DNA from: DASXUX01 sp036504595
Lineage (GTDB): Bacteria > Planctomycetota > SZUA-567 > H5-PLA8
Length of the DNA stretch: 64,000 nt
Assembly (NCBI GenBank): GCA_036504595.1
Contig: DASXUX010000105.1
Coordinates: 22,662-86,661, forward strand
Direction: 5' to 3'
This document shows positions 52,322 through 60,429 of this stretch, piece by piece. Position 1 is the first letter of the stretch, and each line of letters starts with the position of its first letter. A model generated the notes under the pieces. It saw nothing but the letters and a program-made list of their open reading frames with translations, was not told where the DNA came from and did no database searches. The position numbers and the translations under genes were made by a program.

Positions 52322-52753
52322 TTACGTCCCCGTTAGAGGGACGATGTTAGTTTCTTTGAACTGCACGGGAATCAGGCCGGCGTTTGGCTTCTTAGACCCA
52401 AGGCTATTGACTTCCTGTGCCGGAGGCTGGTAGGTCATCAGACCGTGCGCCTGTAGCAGCTTGATTGAAGTGGTCAGTTGCCTGCTGGCTGGCATTCTCT
52501 CTGGATCGCCCGAGATGGCGTCAACCACGCAAGCAGCGGCCCTCTCAATCTGGCTTTCCAGCGAAGCACGAGCTGCTGCAATCGTTGATTGCATGAAGGC
52601 TTTGGTCATCCTGTCCAGCTCGGTGTTGAATGCTGGGTCGGACTTCCACTTGCTGATCGTTGCTTGGTTGATCTTGAGCTGTGCTGCTGTATCTGTTATC
52701 GTCTTTCCTGCTGCTAACATCGACAATACGGATTTCTGGTTGTACGTGAACAT
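52322..52753 (-). CDS. terS: Terminase small subunit candidate
   Basis: 143 residues from the ATG at 52753. An N-terminal helix-turn-helix (NQKSVLSMLAAGKTITDTAAQLKINQATISKWKSDP) as in phBC6A51-type terminase small subunits is followed by a helical oligomerisation region. It recognises the packaging site and recruits TerL, which is immediately downstream. The longer frame to 52885 includes the leader hairpins and is not coding. Leader contains stem-loop pair C. Confidence 0.82.
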   Translation of the reverse strand: MFTYNQKSVLSMLAAGKTITDTAAQLKINQATISKWKSDPAFNTELDRMTKAFMQSTIAAARASLESQIERAAACVVDAISGDPERMPASRQLTTSIKLLQAHGLMTYQPPAQEVNSLGSKKPNAGLIPVQFKETNIVPLTGT

Positions 52754-52762
52754 TTGTTGCCT

Positions 52763-52800
52763 CCGGGATCTCCCCAACGGCTGCAAGAGCATCTCGCTCT
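52763..52800 (-). promoter_or_regulatory. Stem-loop pair C in leader of terS
   Basis: Hairpin 1, 52763-52777: TTGGGG-AGA-TCCCGG (6 bp, three G-U). Hairpin 2, 52786-52800: AGAGCG-AGA-TGCTCT (6 bp, one G-U). Loop centres are 52770 and 52793, 23 nt apart. The ATG lies 9 nt after hairpin 1. Confidence 0.7.
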
Positions 52801-52884
52801 GCACTATTAAGTTTGCGAAGCGGGTGCGTAGCTGATTGTGACAATTATCCAGAACACACACACCAGTGCGCCCAGCCACCCCCA

Positions 52885-52932
52885 TTATGGTATTATTAAG
52901 ATGTCATATACGATTATATAGCTATTAGGTCA
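52885..52932 (-). promoter_or_regulatory. AT-rich likely promoter of the late operon
   Basis: An AT-rich 45-base block upstream of terS, with a perfect TATAAT on the minus strand at 52913-52918 and no gene between it and terS. I found no good -35 hexamer at standard spacing, so a phage activator may be needed. Confidence 0.35.
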
Positions 52933-53286
52933 CTAGGTGGTCTTTAGGAGCGATGGCGTGACAGCCAATACGCCCGTCTCCACGGTCGCAGTCGTGCCGT
53001 CGTCGAGCAGAACATAAGCGACATAGTTATAGTCAAGCAGCGGGTTGAGTGTGAGCGTTTCTGCTCCGGTGACCAGCACTTCGAACACGCCGTCTGATGG
53101 ATCGCCTATAATGGTGATGCCATCCCCCAGCTCCTTGCTGATGTCTGGGTTCTGCGTGGGGTCACTGTTCTTCTTGATGAAGAATCTGATGTTGGTGCAT
53201 GTGGATAAGTCGAGTGGGGATGAGCCGTCGTCAACGGTGATGTCTACGATCAGGTCGTCGCCTGCTTTGATCGTCAAGTCTGCCAT
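52933..53286 (-). CDS. Phage baseplate/fibre-associated domain (BppU-like)
   Basis: 117 residues: GDDLIVDITVDDGSSPLDLS, IRFFIKKNSDPTQNPDISK, GVFEVLVTGAETLTL and YVAYVLLDDGTTATVETG. This is the beta-sandwich pattern of BppU N-terminal (DUF2479) domains, used in baseplates and fibres. It lies between the late promoter region and the fibre gene. Likely a small adaptor for the collagen-like fibre. Confidence 0.68.
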   Translation of the reverse strand: MADLTIKAGDDLIVDITVDDGSSPLDLSTCTNIRFFIKKNSDPTQNPDISKELGDGITIIGDPSDGVFEVLVTGAETLTLNPLLDYNYVAYVLLDDGTTATVETGVLAVTPSLLKTT

Positions 53287-53315
53287 TTGTGGACCCTCTA
53301 TCTGAAGATTTGACC

Positions 53316-56228
53316 TTATAGAGCAACCTTGTAAGTGGCACCCGCACCACCTGGACCACCCGCCGTCACGCCGCCTGCCGTGCCTGCTGAACCGGTTGAG
53401 CCAGAGTAAACCGTGACCGTCAAAGCCGATACATCCAGCTTGAACACTCGCCCACCATCGCCACCCGTACCACCATCACCACCATAGCCTGTGCCAGTAC
53501 CGTTACCGCCGTCGCCACCATCGCCACCGCTTACATCAATTGCGTCTGTGATAGTCGAGCCAGTCAGCGTGCGGTAGACCAAATGAACCACACCACCACC
53601 AGAACCACTGGCACCACCTCCACCACCACGATTTCCACCAGCAGGAACACCACCGTTGCCACCATGCCCGCCAACAACATTTATGATCCCAGCCGTGCTA
53701 TTCGTCCCTCTGGCGATGGTGCGAGCGAAAATCGCTATTGTGTTGCCGCCGTAGGCTCCGCCACCACCTCCACCACCAGCCGTACCATCGCCCGCACCGC
53801 CGCTACCAGGATTGCTCCCTCCACCACCTGCTAAGTTACCTGTTCCGATTTGGGTTACTGATGTGAAGGTTCGCACTCCTTGTGCTCGAACGGCCACGAC
53901 CCTAGCCCTTGCAGCACCACCAGCATTTGCTCCAGCATTTCCACCCTTGCCGCACGCGCCATTCGCACCACCAGAACCAGTAGCCGTACCACCAGAAACC
54001 TGCGTCCCTGTAGTCGTACCACCATTTGCACCGGCATTTCCACGATCACCACCACCCAGAGTATTCGCGCCACTAGCCACTCCAGCAGCGGCAGTTCCAC
54101 CGGTTATTCCAACCGCATTATTTCCATTTGACGTTGGCCACTGAAAAGCGCCAGCAGGGGCAGCACTAACATCAAGCGTTCCAGAGACGAAAATCTTCGC
54201 GCCATTTGTGGAGATTTTCGCGGTGCCGTTAATGGTAAGGTTGCTGGCGTAGATGTCGCGGGTGAGAGTGTACACCCCCGCTACTGGAACCAACACAAGG
54301 CCCTCAATGGCTAGGGTGACGTTGCTTGTTCCGTCGAATGTTAAAGCGCCATCACCACCATCGCCGAACAACATCTGGTCCATCAAATCAGGACCGGTGG
54401 GACCATAGGGTCCTGTTGGACCAACATAACTAGCGCCAGTAGGACCGGTGACTGGGCCTGTCGGGCCGGTGACCCCAAGACCGCCAATAGGGCCACCAGT
54501 GGGGCCAGTGGCTGAATTCGGGCCGGTGACTGAGAGACCGGTTGGACCAGTACCACCAGTCGGGCCTGTCTTAAGGCCTGTTGGACCAGTGATAATGCTG
54601 ATTGGCCCCGTTGGGCCTGTGCCACCAGTCGGGCCTGTTCTCGTACCAGTTGGGCCTGTGATGATACTCGCTGGGCCTGTCGGTAGCGCTGCGCCAGTGG
54701 GGCCTGTTCCACCTGTCGGGCCAGTGACTATAGAGGCTGGCCCCAATGGACCTTGATTACCAGCGCTGCCCGTTGGGCCTGTTCCACCTGTCGGTCCGGT
54801 TGGACCATAGGCTCCTGCACTGCCGCAGCTACCTGTATAACCAGCTTGTCCTTGTGGTCCAGGGTTTCCTGTAGGTCCCGGAGAACCACACGGGCCTTGA
54901 CTGCCTTGATTGCCTTGAAGGCCCTGTGAACCAGTCGAGCCTATCGGACCCACTGGACCCTGTGAACCAGTCGGACCGCAACTACCACATGGTCCTTGAC
55001 TGCCCTGGTTACCAGTTGGACCAACGTTCCCGGTAGGGCCTGTGCCACCAGTAGGACCAGTGACCTTAGAAGTAGCTCCTGTTGGGCCAGTTCCACCGGT
55101 AGGGCCAGTTACCTGGGAATCTGCGCCAGTCGGGCCTGTACCACCAGTCGGGCCTGTGATCGTCCCCTCAGGGCCTGTTATCCCAGCTCCGCCAGTCGGG
55201 CCTGTAACTGCTAGTCCCGTGGGGCCAGTGCTTGATGCTGGACCTGTTAGAGTGGCTGGACCAGTCGGGCCTGAGACTGCCAATCCCGTTGGGCCAGTGG
55301 AAGACGGGCCTGTCAGCGTGGCAGCCGCTGCTGGGCCAGTAATCCTGTTGCCTGTTGGGCCGGTGACCGAGAGACCAGTTGCGCCAATAGCTGAGGCAGG
55401 GCCTGTGACGGAATGACCGGTAGGGCCTGTCTGAGATACGCCTGTTGGACCAGGATTGTCCGGACCAGTAGGACCAGTAGGCCCCGTGGGGCCATCTACT
55501 GGCGATCCTGTCGGGCCTGTGAAACTTGGGCCAGTTGCACCGGTTTTCGCTGGGCCTGTAGTACCAGCACCTTGAGGACCAGTGATGCTGGGACCGGTTG
55601 CGCCTGTCGTTGAGGGGCCTGTGGTGCCAATACCGGCAGGGCCAACAACGCTTGCACCTGTTGGGCCTGTGGTCGCTGGACCTGTAGCGCCTACGCCAGC
55701 AGGACCGGTGACCGATGCGCCTGTGGGGCCTGTGGTCGCGGTTCCTGTAGGTCCTGTTAAATTAGCGCCGGCAGGACCAGTTATGCTCGCGCCTGTCGGC
55801 CCCACCATATCTGGGCCTGTCGGCATTGGTCCCGTTGGGCCAGTGACCTTGGAGTCTGCACCAGGAGCGCCAGTAGCACCAGTCGGGCCGGTAACGCTAG
55901 GGCCGGTTGGCCCTGGGCTACCAGTGGGTCCTGTTTGGATTGGTCCAGTCGGGCCTGTTGTCGAGGGACCGGTTGGGCCTGGGCTACCAGTTGGCCCCTG
56001 CTGGCCCTCCCGTAGTGAACCCTGCAAATCACGCTGCTTGATCTCGCTTGTCAATTGTTGCTTCGGTTGGATTGCGCCTGCTAGCTGATTGCCCTGCGCG
56101 ATTTTCCCACTTAACTCTGATTTGGTGGTCGCACCACACAATAGATTCTTCGGCTGTAATACACCACTCAGCTTATTCTTCTGTTCGATATTGCCGCTAA
56201 GCTGCTGGCGCTGGTTGACGTCACCCAT
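53316..56228 (-). CDS. Collagen-like tail fibre protein
   Basis: About 970 residues from the ATG at 56228; a frame to 56324 exists but its start region overlaps a better small gene. Residues about 12-75 have repeating LSG-x-I/L-Q units (QLSGNIEQKNKLSGVLQ). Then more than 500 residues of G-P-T-like triplets form a collagen-like helix. The C-terminal 350 residues are Gly-rich (TGGTAAAGVASGANTLGGG...), typical of receptor-binding tips. This is the adhesion fibre. Confidence 0.82.
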   Translation of the reverse strand: MGDVNQRQQLSGNIEQKNKLSGVLQPKNLLCGATTKSELSGKIAQGNQLAGAIQPKQQLTSEIKQRDLQGSLREGQQGPTGSPGPTGPSTTGPTGPIQTGPTGSPGPTGPSVTGPTGATGAPGADSKVTGPTGPMPTGPDMVGPTGASITGPAGANLTGPTGTATTGPTGASVTGPAGVGATGPATTGPTGASVVGPAGIGTTGPSTTGATGPSITGPQGAGTTGPAKTGATGPSFTGPTGSPVDGPTGPTGPTGPDNPGPTGVSQTGPTGHSVTGPASAIGATGLSVTGPTGNRITGPAAAATLTGPSSTGPTGLAVSGPTGPATLTGPASSTGPTGLAVTGPTGGAGITGPEGTITGPTGGTGPTGADSQVTGPTGGTGPTGATSKVTGPTGGTGPTGNVGPTGNQGSQGPCGSCGPTGSQGPVGPIGSTGSQGLQGNQGSQGPCGSPGPTGNPGPQGQAGYTGSCGSAGAYGPTGPTGGTGPTGSAGNQGPLGPASIVTGPTGGTGPTGAALPTGPASIITGPTGTRTGPTGGTGPTGPISIITGPTGLKTGPTGGTGPTGLSVTGPNSATGPTGGPIGGLGVTGPTGPVTGPTGASYVGPTGPYGPTGPDLMDQMLFGDGGDGALTFDGTSNVTLAIEGLVLVPVAGVYTLTRDIYASNLTINGTAKISTNGAKIFVSGTLDVSAAPAGAFQWPTSNGNNAVGITGGTAAAGVASGANTLGGGDRGNAGANGGTTTGTQVSGGTATGSGGANGACGKGGNAGANAGGAARARVVAVRAQGVRTFTSVTQIGTGNLAGGGGSNPGSGGAGDGTAGGGGGGGAYGGNTIAIFARTIARGTNSTAGIINVVGGHGGNGGVPAGGNRGGGGGASGSGGGVVHLVYRTLTGSTITDAIDVSGGDGGDGGNGTGTGYGGDGGTGGDGGRVFKLDVSALTVTVYSGSTGSAGTAGGVTAGGPGGAGATYKVAL

Positions 56229-56277
56229 ACGAGTATCTTTGCAACCAGATGCGAAACCGTGTTCGGGCGTATGGCTC

Positions 56278-56367
56278 TTATTTGAACTTCCGCTTGAACT
56301 CACGCCACTCCAGCCACATTTCAACGCCGACGACTAGCACAATGATGACCATTAGTCCTATGAACAT
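56278..56367 (-). CDS. 29-residue membrane protein upstream of the fibre
   Basis: A very small gene: ATG at 56367 right after GGAGGTGATAC, one membrane helix (MFIGLMVIIVLVVGVEMW) and a basic end (REFKRKFK), stop at 56278. It overlaps the HNH gene end by 10 bases, and the fibre gene starts about 50 bases downstream. It could be a holin-like or envelope peptide. The excellent ribosome site and helix argue that it is real. Confidence 0.7.
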   Translation of the reverse strand: MFIGLMVIIVLVVGVEMWLEWREFKRKFK

Positions 56368-57047
56368 GTATCACCTCCATCCCTCAACCCGTACTCCCGC
56401 AACCTCGACAAAATCGTCCAGCGCGATGCCCCCTTACAACATCGAGAAATGAATTGCACACCATGCCCGCTATTGAGCATCTCGGCCAGCCACTGCCGGT
56501 TGTCCCAGACAGAGCGAGGAACCGTCACGGGAATCTTCCTCTGGGAAGGGACGAATGCCCGAGGCTTGGTCTTGCCGCGCAGAAGCTTACTGACAGCGCC
56601 GTTTGTTACGCCCAATATTCTGCCAATCTCAACCTGCGACGTGCCGTCGCGCGCTAGCTCAAACGCTCTGGTATATTCGGCGGGACTCAGCACCTTCGTC
56701 ACTTTGTGGTGCTTGGGGACACCATGCAATCGGTGCGAATGCAAGATGTTCTGTGACTGCGTGACGTACTCTAGATTGCTAGCGGCGTTGTCGCGCTTGT
56801 CCAAATTCTTGTGGTTTATCTGCAAACCTTTCGGGCATGGACCGATGAACTCCCGCGCAATTAGCCGCGCGGTGCGCACCGTGAGGCAGTATCTCCCATT
56901 GTGTTTGAAGGGGATGAGGCAGAATGTGTAACCAGTGCGCGGGTTAGTATGCTGTACCAGTATTCGGCCAGTGGATTTGCGCCGTATCTGACCTAGATCG
57001 GACACCTCAACCGTGTCGTATAATGTGCTTTGCCTCCAGTTCTCCAT
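56358..57047 (-). CDS. HNH homing endonuclease with extra HTH domains
   Basis: 229 residues. NUMOD4-like start (MENWRQSTLYDTVEVSDLGQIRR), HNH core (LQINHKNLDKRDNAASNLEYVT), then two DNA-binding segments: ARDGTSQVEIGRILGVTNGAVSKLL and, near the C-terminus, GVQFISRCCKGASRWTILSRL. Free-standing HNH enzymes of this sort spread by cutting genomes lacking them. It lies in the fibre module, a common site for such genes. Confidence 0.85.
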   Translation of the reverse strand: MENWRQSTLYDTVEVSDLGQIRRKSTGRILVQHTNPRTGYTFCLIPFKHNGRYCLTVRTARLIAREFIGPCPKGLQINHKNLDKRDNAASNLEYVTQSQNILHSHRLHGVPKHHKVTKVLSPAEYTRAFELARDGTSQVEIGRILGVTNGAVSKLLRGKTKPRAFVPSQRKIPVTVPRSVWDNRQWLAEMLNSGHGVQFISRCCKGASRWTILSRLREYGLRDGGDTCS

Positions 57048-57068
57048 GCTCTACCTCCATAATAGAGC
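57048..57068 (-). promoter_or_regulatory. Hairpin enclosing the HNH ribosome site
   Basis: GCTCTA and TAGAGC pair around CCTCCATAA (plus strand), so the GGAGG of the HNH gene lies in the loop region. This may limit expression of the endonuclease. Confidence 0.5.
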
Positions 57069-57144
57069 TTTGACTGACGACCTGCTGTCGCCCCCTTTCC
57101 GTTGCGGTGGATATAATTAACTGAGCTGTCCAGTGAACCACAAA

Positions 57145-57834
57145 TTACAACGTTGCTACGCATTTAGGCATCCGCAGGCTCGTGCTGGCAAACCTCAGCA
57201 CCACAGCATTCTCGTAAACGCGTCCAATCAGGTGCTCGCCGACATTCCTCATCAGCTCGGACTGAGGAATGTTGGACGTAATAAGCGTCTGCCGCCCAGC
57301 GCGATAACGCGCATCTATAAGCTCACGTAAACCCGCAAACTTGTTGTCGGTCGTGATCGCAGAGCGCCCAAAATCGTCGATCACCAGACTATCACAGCGC
57401 GTCAGGCCCTGCACGGTCTCCCTGGCAGCCTCCCCGAAGCCAGCGGCAGCGGACATCAGCCCCAACAACTCCTCCCAACACACCCAATCGACCGTCTTGC
57501 CGAGTATAGTTAGCTCAACGGCCAATGCGCATGCAGCGCAAGTTTTACCGCCGCCCGGCATACCAGCCAGAATAGCGTTAGCGCCCACAAGGACTCCTTG
57601 CGCAGCCGCCGTGAAACCTGGGGCGATCTTCTCCACGTCGGGCAGCAAGAAACGCCGCCTTGGAGCAACCAACATATCGCCAAATTCCTTGTAGCGTCGC
57701 AGATTTTCCGGAACGATTCCAGACTGGAGTCGCGGCCACCAGAGCGAGTCGCAATTCGCTGCCAAACGCCGGAGCGTCTGCGTCAGTAGCACTCCATCTC
57801 GCCTGTAAATTCCCTCGACACTCGTTCTGTCCAT
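57145..57834 (-). CDS. DnaC-like helicase loader ATPase
   Basis: 229 residues. Start at the ATG at 57834 (MDRTSVEGIYRRDG), since an upstream ATG would collide with its own ribosome site AGGAGGA. Walker A AGMPGGGKT, Walker B SLVIDDFG, then sensor region TLITSNIPQSEL and arginine GRVYENA as in DnaC/IstB ATPases. It lies directly after the initiator gene; the pair would open the phage origin and load the host helicase. Confidence 0.85.
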   Translation of the reverse strand: MDRTSVEGIYRRDGVLLTQTLRRLAANCDSLWWPRLQSGIVPENLRRYKEFGDMLVAPRRRFLLPDVEKIAPGFTAAAQGVLVGANAILAGMPGGGKTCAACALAVELTILGKTVDWVCWEELLGLMSAAAGFGEAARETVQGLTRCDSLVIDDFGRSAITTDNKFAGLRELIDARYRAGRQTLITSNIPQSELMRNVGEHLIGRVYENAVVLRFASTSLRMPKCVATL

Positions 57835-57845
57835 GGACATTCCTC

Positions 57846-59075
57846 CTAGAAGTAGAGCTTCTCGTCCCCCTTGTACCCTGCGGTTGCGGCATCCACGCTG
57901 CCGCCCTTTTCGTAACGCTTGTAGTCCCCATCCAGCACACACTGAAAGTTTAGTTGGTCCGGTCGCTGCCGGTTCGACTTGAATAACCATGTCGGGCGAA
58001 ACCAAGTACGCTGCGCATCCAATAGAAACTGCGTCTGCAATATGGCAACCAACAGATCAGGGACCCTGGTCATGAAATCGGGATCGCGCTTCAGGGCGGT
58101 CTCCAGCAGCGGTGCCAATTCGCGCACCGGGCAGGCGTGGTTGAGCCCCGCGCCCTTCCAGACCGCGAGGAAGTCCTCTGCGGCCTCCGCCGCCGCTTTG
58201 CAACCCTGCACACCCGCCGCAGCCTCGGTGTCGAGCAGGACGCGCCAGTACGGCGCGGTCCTTTCGCCCGCCGCCGTGCGCTGTTGCGTGGGCTCCAGCA
58301 GCCGCGCAAACGCGGCTGCGCCAGTGCCGAGAGCCACACCACGCTGTTTCGCGATAGCTGCGGCCTGGCGCAGCCGCGTTTGCGTGGGTCTGTAGCCGCG
58401 TTTGCGCCAATGCGCCTCGCGCTCCTTAATCAGATCCTTGATGTCTGCTGGCATCGAGCTTGCTGCACCCGCGCTAGCGCGCGGAGTATCTGCGTGCTTC
58501 GATGCCGCCGATGCTTCTTGGGTAGTCGAGGTGGATGGTATAGCGCCGCTGCTGTTCTCATCGATCTCATCTGGCTGATGGTCGTGACGCGATTCCGTTT
58601 CGTCAGTTAAGTGAGGTGGTTTCGTGAGGTGGTTCTTTTCGTTAGTTCGGGTCAAACGACTTGACCACTCCTGGTCAAACGACTTGACTAGCTGGTCAAA
58701 CGATTTGACTAGTGCTGGTCGTGGGGCTTGACTAGTCAAGAAGGACTTGAGGTGGTCAAACGACTTGACTAGTAGCTCGTCTGAGTAGTCAAAGGACTTG
58801 ACTATCTGGTATCGATTGGACTTACCCTCTTGGACCTCGATGAATCCGAATCCCTTAGCAAGCGTGAGTGCGTCACAGACTGTTTGGCGGCTAAGGCCCG
58901 TGTCTAGAGACAGCGTTGTGATACTTGGCCATGCTGAGTCATTTTCACCTAATCTATCGAGGATGGTGATAAGCACCAACTTCATGCTCGGCCAGAAGTA
59001 TTTGCCGGGGAGCCGAACTAGTCCTTTTGGTACGCTAGAGTAGTCACCTGGTGTGAGTAATTCGGTGCGTTTCAT
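57846..59075 (-). CDS. Phage replication initiator with winged-helix domain
   Basis: 409 residues from the ATG at 59075. N-terminal winged helix (LITILDRLGENDSAWPSITTLSLDTGLSRQTVCDALTLAKG), a central region coding repeated VKSFD units (the iterons, see below), a disordered linker, and a C-terminal helical domain (RPTQTRLRQAAAIAKQRGVALG). Layout matches lambda O/DnaD-like initiators in which the origin lies inside the gene. Translation start follows a strong inverted repeat. Confidence 0.78.
   Translation of the reverse strand: MKRTELLTPGDYSSVPKGLVRLPGKYFWPSMKLVLITILDRLGENDSAWPSITTLSLDTGLSRQTVCDALTLAKGFGFIEVQEGKSNRYQIVKSFDYSDELLVKSFDHLKSFLTSQAPRPALVKSFDQLVKSFDQEWSSRLTRTNEKNHLTKPPHLTDETESRHDHQPDEIDENSSGAIPSTSTTQEASAASKHADTPRASAGAASSMPADIKDLIKEREAHWRKRGYRPTQTRLRQAAAIAKQRGVALGTGAAAFARLLEPTQQRTAAGERTAPYWRVLLDTEAAAGVQGCKAAAEAAEDFLAVWKGAGLNHACPVRELAPLLETALKRDPDFMTRVPDLLVAILQTQFLLDAQRTWFRPTWLFKSNRQRPDQLNFQCVLDGDYKRYEKGGSVDAATAGYKGDEKLYF
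58650..58802 (-). promoter_or_regulatory. Iteron array inside the initiator gene (probable origin)
   Basis: At least six copies of GGTCAAACGACTTGAC or close variants, at 58650, 58673, 58694, 58717 (degenerate), 58754 and 58787; a further degenerate half at 58734. Spacing is mostly 21-23 bases (two helical turns). Each unit has a GTCAA/TTGAC dyad. This fits an initiator binding site array and, with the host gene, a replication origin. Confidence 0.82.
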
Positions 59076-59100
59076 GCGCTCTCCAAGAAGAGAAGCGCGA

Positions 59101-59159
59101 CCGGCTGGCACTGGTCGGAAGAGTTGGTCGTTGCGACCAGGAATGCCAGTGCCAGCCGG
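59101..59159. promoter_or_regulatory. Long nested inverted repeat before the initiator
   Basis: CCGGCTGGCACTGG (59101-59114) pairs perfectly with CCAGTGCCAGCCGG (59146-59159); inside, TGGTCG-TTG-CGACCA forms a smaller hairpin. On the plus strand it is followed by CTGCTTTTTCTT. It may be a leader structure of the initiator message or the terminator of an antisense RNA. Confidence 0.7.
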
Positions 59160-59332
59160 GACTGCTTTTTCTTATTTAATCTGGTTGCCTCCCGTCTTCC
59201 GTGCGGTTGGCGCGGTCGCGTCCGCGTTTCCCGTCAACTGATATTTGCCGCCGATTTCACGCCCGTCGTCAGACTTGGTCTTCGCTGAAGGCATCAGTTT
59301 GTGAATTTGTATTAGTTGTTAATATGCGGCGG

Positions 59333-59629
59333 TCAGGCGGTCAGGCGGGTGAGCATTTCGTGGTGTTGTCTGGCGGCAGCAATGTAGCGTTGAATTTGTA
59401 AAGCGTGCTTTCGCCTGGAGGACGCCAGTTTTTCACGCAATTCCACGGAAGGCCGGCCGGGTTTGCAGCCCGGTTGCCATAGCCATCGCTGAATCGTCCG
59501 GAGGGGGATCGCGACGGATTTGGCTATATCTGGTGCCGGCTGTCCCAGTTTTTTGAGTTCACGTGCTAATCGTCGCAACTCGTTACGTGCAGACCTTTTA
59601 ACACCTCGCTGTCGGTCTCGCTGTCGCAT
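59333..59629 (-). CDS. Small helix-turn-helix protein (repressor/regulator candidate)
   Basis: 98 residues from the ATG at 59629, with GGGGG upstream. Basic N-terminus (MRQRDRQRGVKRSARNELRR) followed by an HTH-like segment (PDIAKSVAIPLRTIQRWLW). It sits between the initiator operon and the divergent polymerase operon, next to two dyads, where a lysogeny or early regulator would be expected. No CI-type repressor was found elsewhere. Confidence 0.6.
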   Translation of the reverse strand: MRQRDRQRGVKRSARNELRRLARELKKLGQPAPDIAKSVAIPLRTIQRWLWQPGCKPGRPSVELREKLASSRRKHALQIQRYIAAARQHHEMLTRLTA

Positions 59630-59655
59630 GGTACCCCCGAAAATGCGCCATTTGC

Positions 59656-59683
59656 GCACGCTGTCGTATACACCGACGCGTGC
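59656..59683. promoter_or_regulatory. Dyad in the divergent promoter region, operator candidate
   Basis: GCACGC-T-GTCG pairs with CGAC-GCGTGC around TATACAC (28 bases), with one bulged base. It lies 27-54 bases from the HTH gene start, inside the 134-base divergent region that must hold both early promoters. A second small dyad, GCCCGG-TT-CCGGGC, lies at 59711-59724. Confidence 0.45.
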
Positions 59684-59763
59684 TCTTAGTAATAGCGCGA
59701 CTGATTCCGTGCCCGGTTCCGGGCCGATCAATCGCCGGCTTTATCACGAAAGGAGTTCGATCC

Positions 59764-60429
59764 ATGAATGATCGGACTACAACCCCAGCCACCGATACTG
59801 CGATGGTGCAGAGTTCGGTGAAAAGCATTTCTTCAATGCGTCCGTTTAACTGGACGCAGCAGCGGACTAGTGGCGGGAACGCCGCGATGGCGGCGATGGC
59901 AGGCACCCTGGCCTTTGTCTTTGGGAAACCCCGATCCGGTGCCTGCGTAATGGTCAATCCGGCGATCATCCAGACGGCTGATCTCGTCAAGCGGGGCGGC
60001 AACGGCAGTATCGCGCAGTATTTCCGTCCTGACGATGACGACCGTTGGCTGATTCCGGCTGTGCGAATGAAACTGACTAGTACAGCGCTGGTTCCCGCCG
60101 TGACGATGGAGGCTCAACCTCGGGGGCTTGTAATCCCGTTTGTCGAAAGTTGGGCAGGTGCGGCACCGGTTCTTGAACAACTCTCCGACCCAGCCACGCG
60201 TGCCATTTTTTATGCCTACACGCGGGGCATTGGAGACGGTTCTGTGGGCGGATATATGTGCCGCTCGATCCCCGTTGAAGAGCCCTGGGCGACGGTCTAT
60301 TCGTCGTTGAAATGGCCGACGCCACCTGAAATCTGGGCGGCTCTGCCGGTCGTCTCGTTCGCGCGGATGGCCGTGGAGGATCACGCGTTCGCTGTCCTAG
60401 CGCAGGAGGCAACGGGTGCAACTCGCTAG
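59764..60429 (+). CDS. Uncharacterised protein coupled to the phage polymerase
   Basis: 221 residues from the ATG at 59764 after AGGAG. Soluble, with conserved-looking WPTPPEIWAALPVVSFARMAVEDH near the end. Its stop lies 14 bases inside the polymerase gene (coupled). It might be a ssDNA-binding or polymerase-partner protein, but no motif supports this. Confidence 0.6.
   Translation: MNDRTTTPATDTAMVQSSVKSISSMRPFNWTQQRTSGGNAAMAAMAGTLAFVFGKPRSGACVMVNPAIIQTADLVKRGGNGSIAQYFRPDDDDRWLIPAVRMKLTSTALVPAVTMEAQPRGLVIPFVESWAGAAPVLEQLSDPATRAIFYAYTRGIGDGSVGGYMCRSIPVEEPWATVYSSLKWPTPPEIWAALPVVSFARMAVEDHAFAVLAQEATGATR

Noticed and set aside
54448..55900. Possible CRISPR-like repeat array
   Set aside because: The repeats are short, contiguous coding triplets of the collagen-like gene, with no unique spacers of constant length.
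53583..56088. Plus-strand frames rich in GPV/PVG repeats
   Set aside because: They are the complement of the collagen-like fibre gene and keep its triplet periodicity; no independent starts or ribosome sites.
58650..58802. CRISPR array
   Set aside because: Units are 16 bases with 5-7-base gaps mostly; too short for CRISPR repeats and spacers, and no Cas genes are present.
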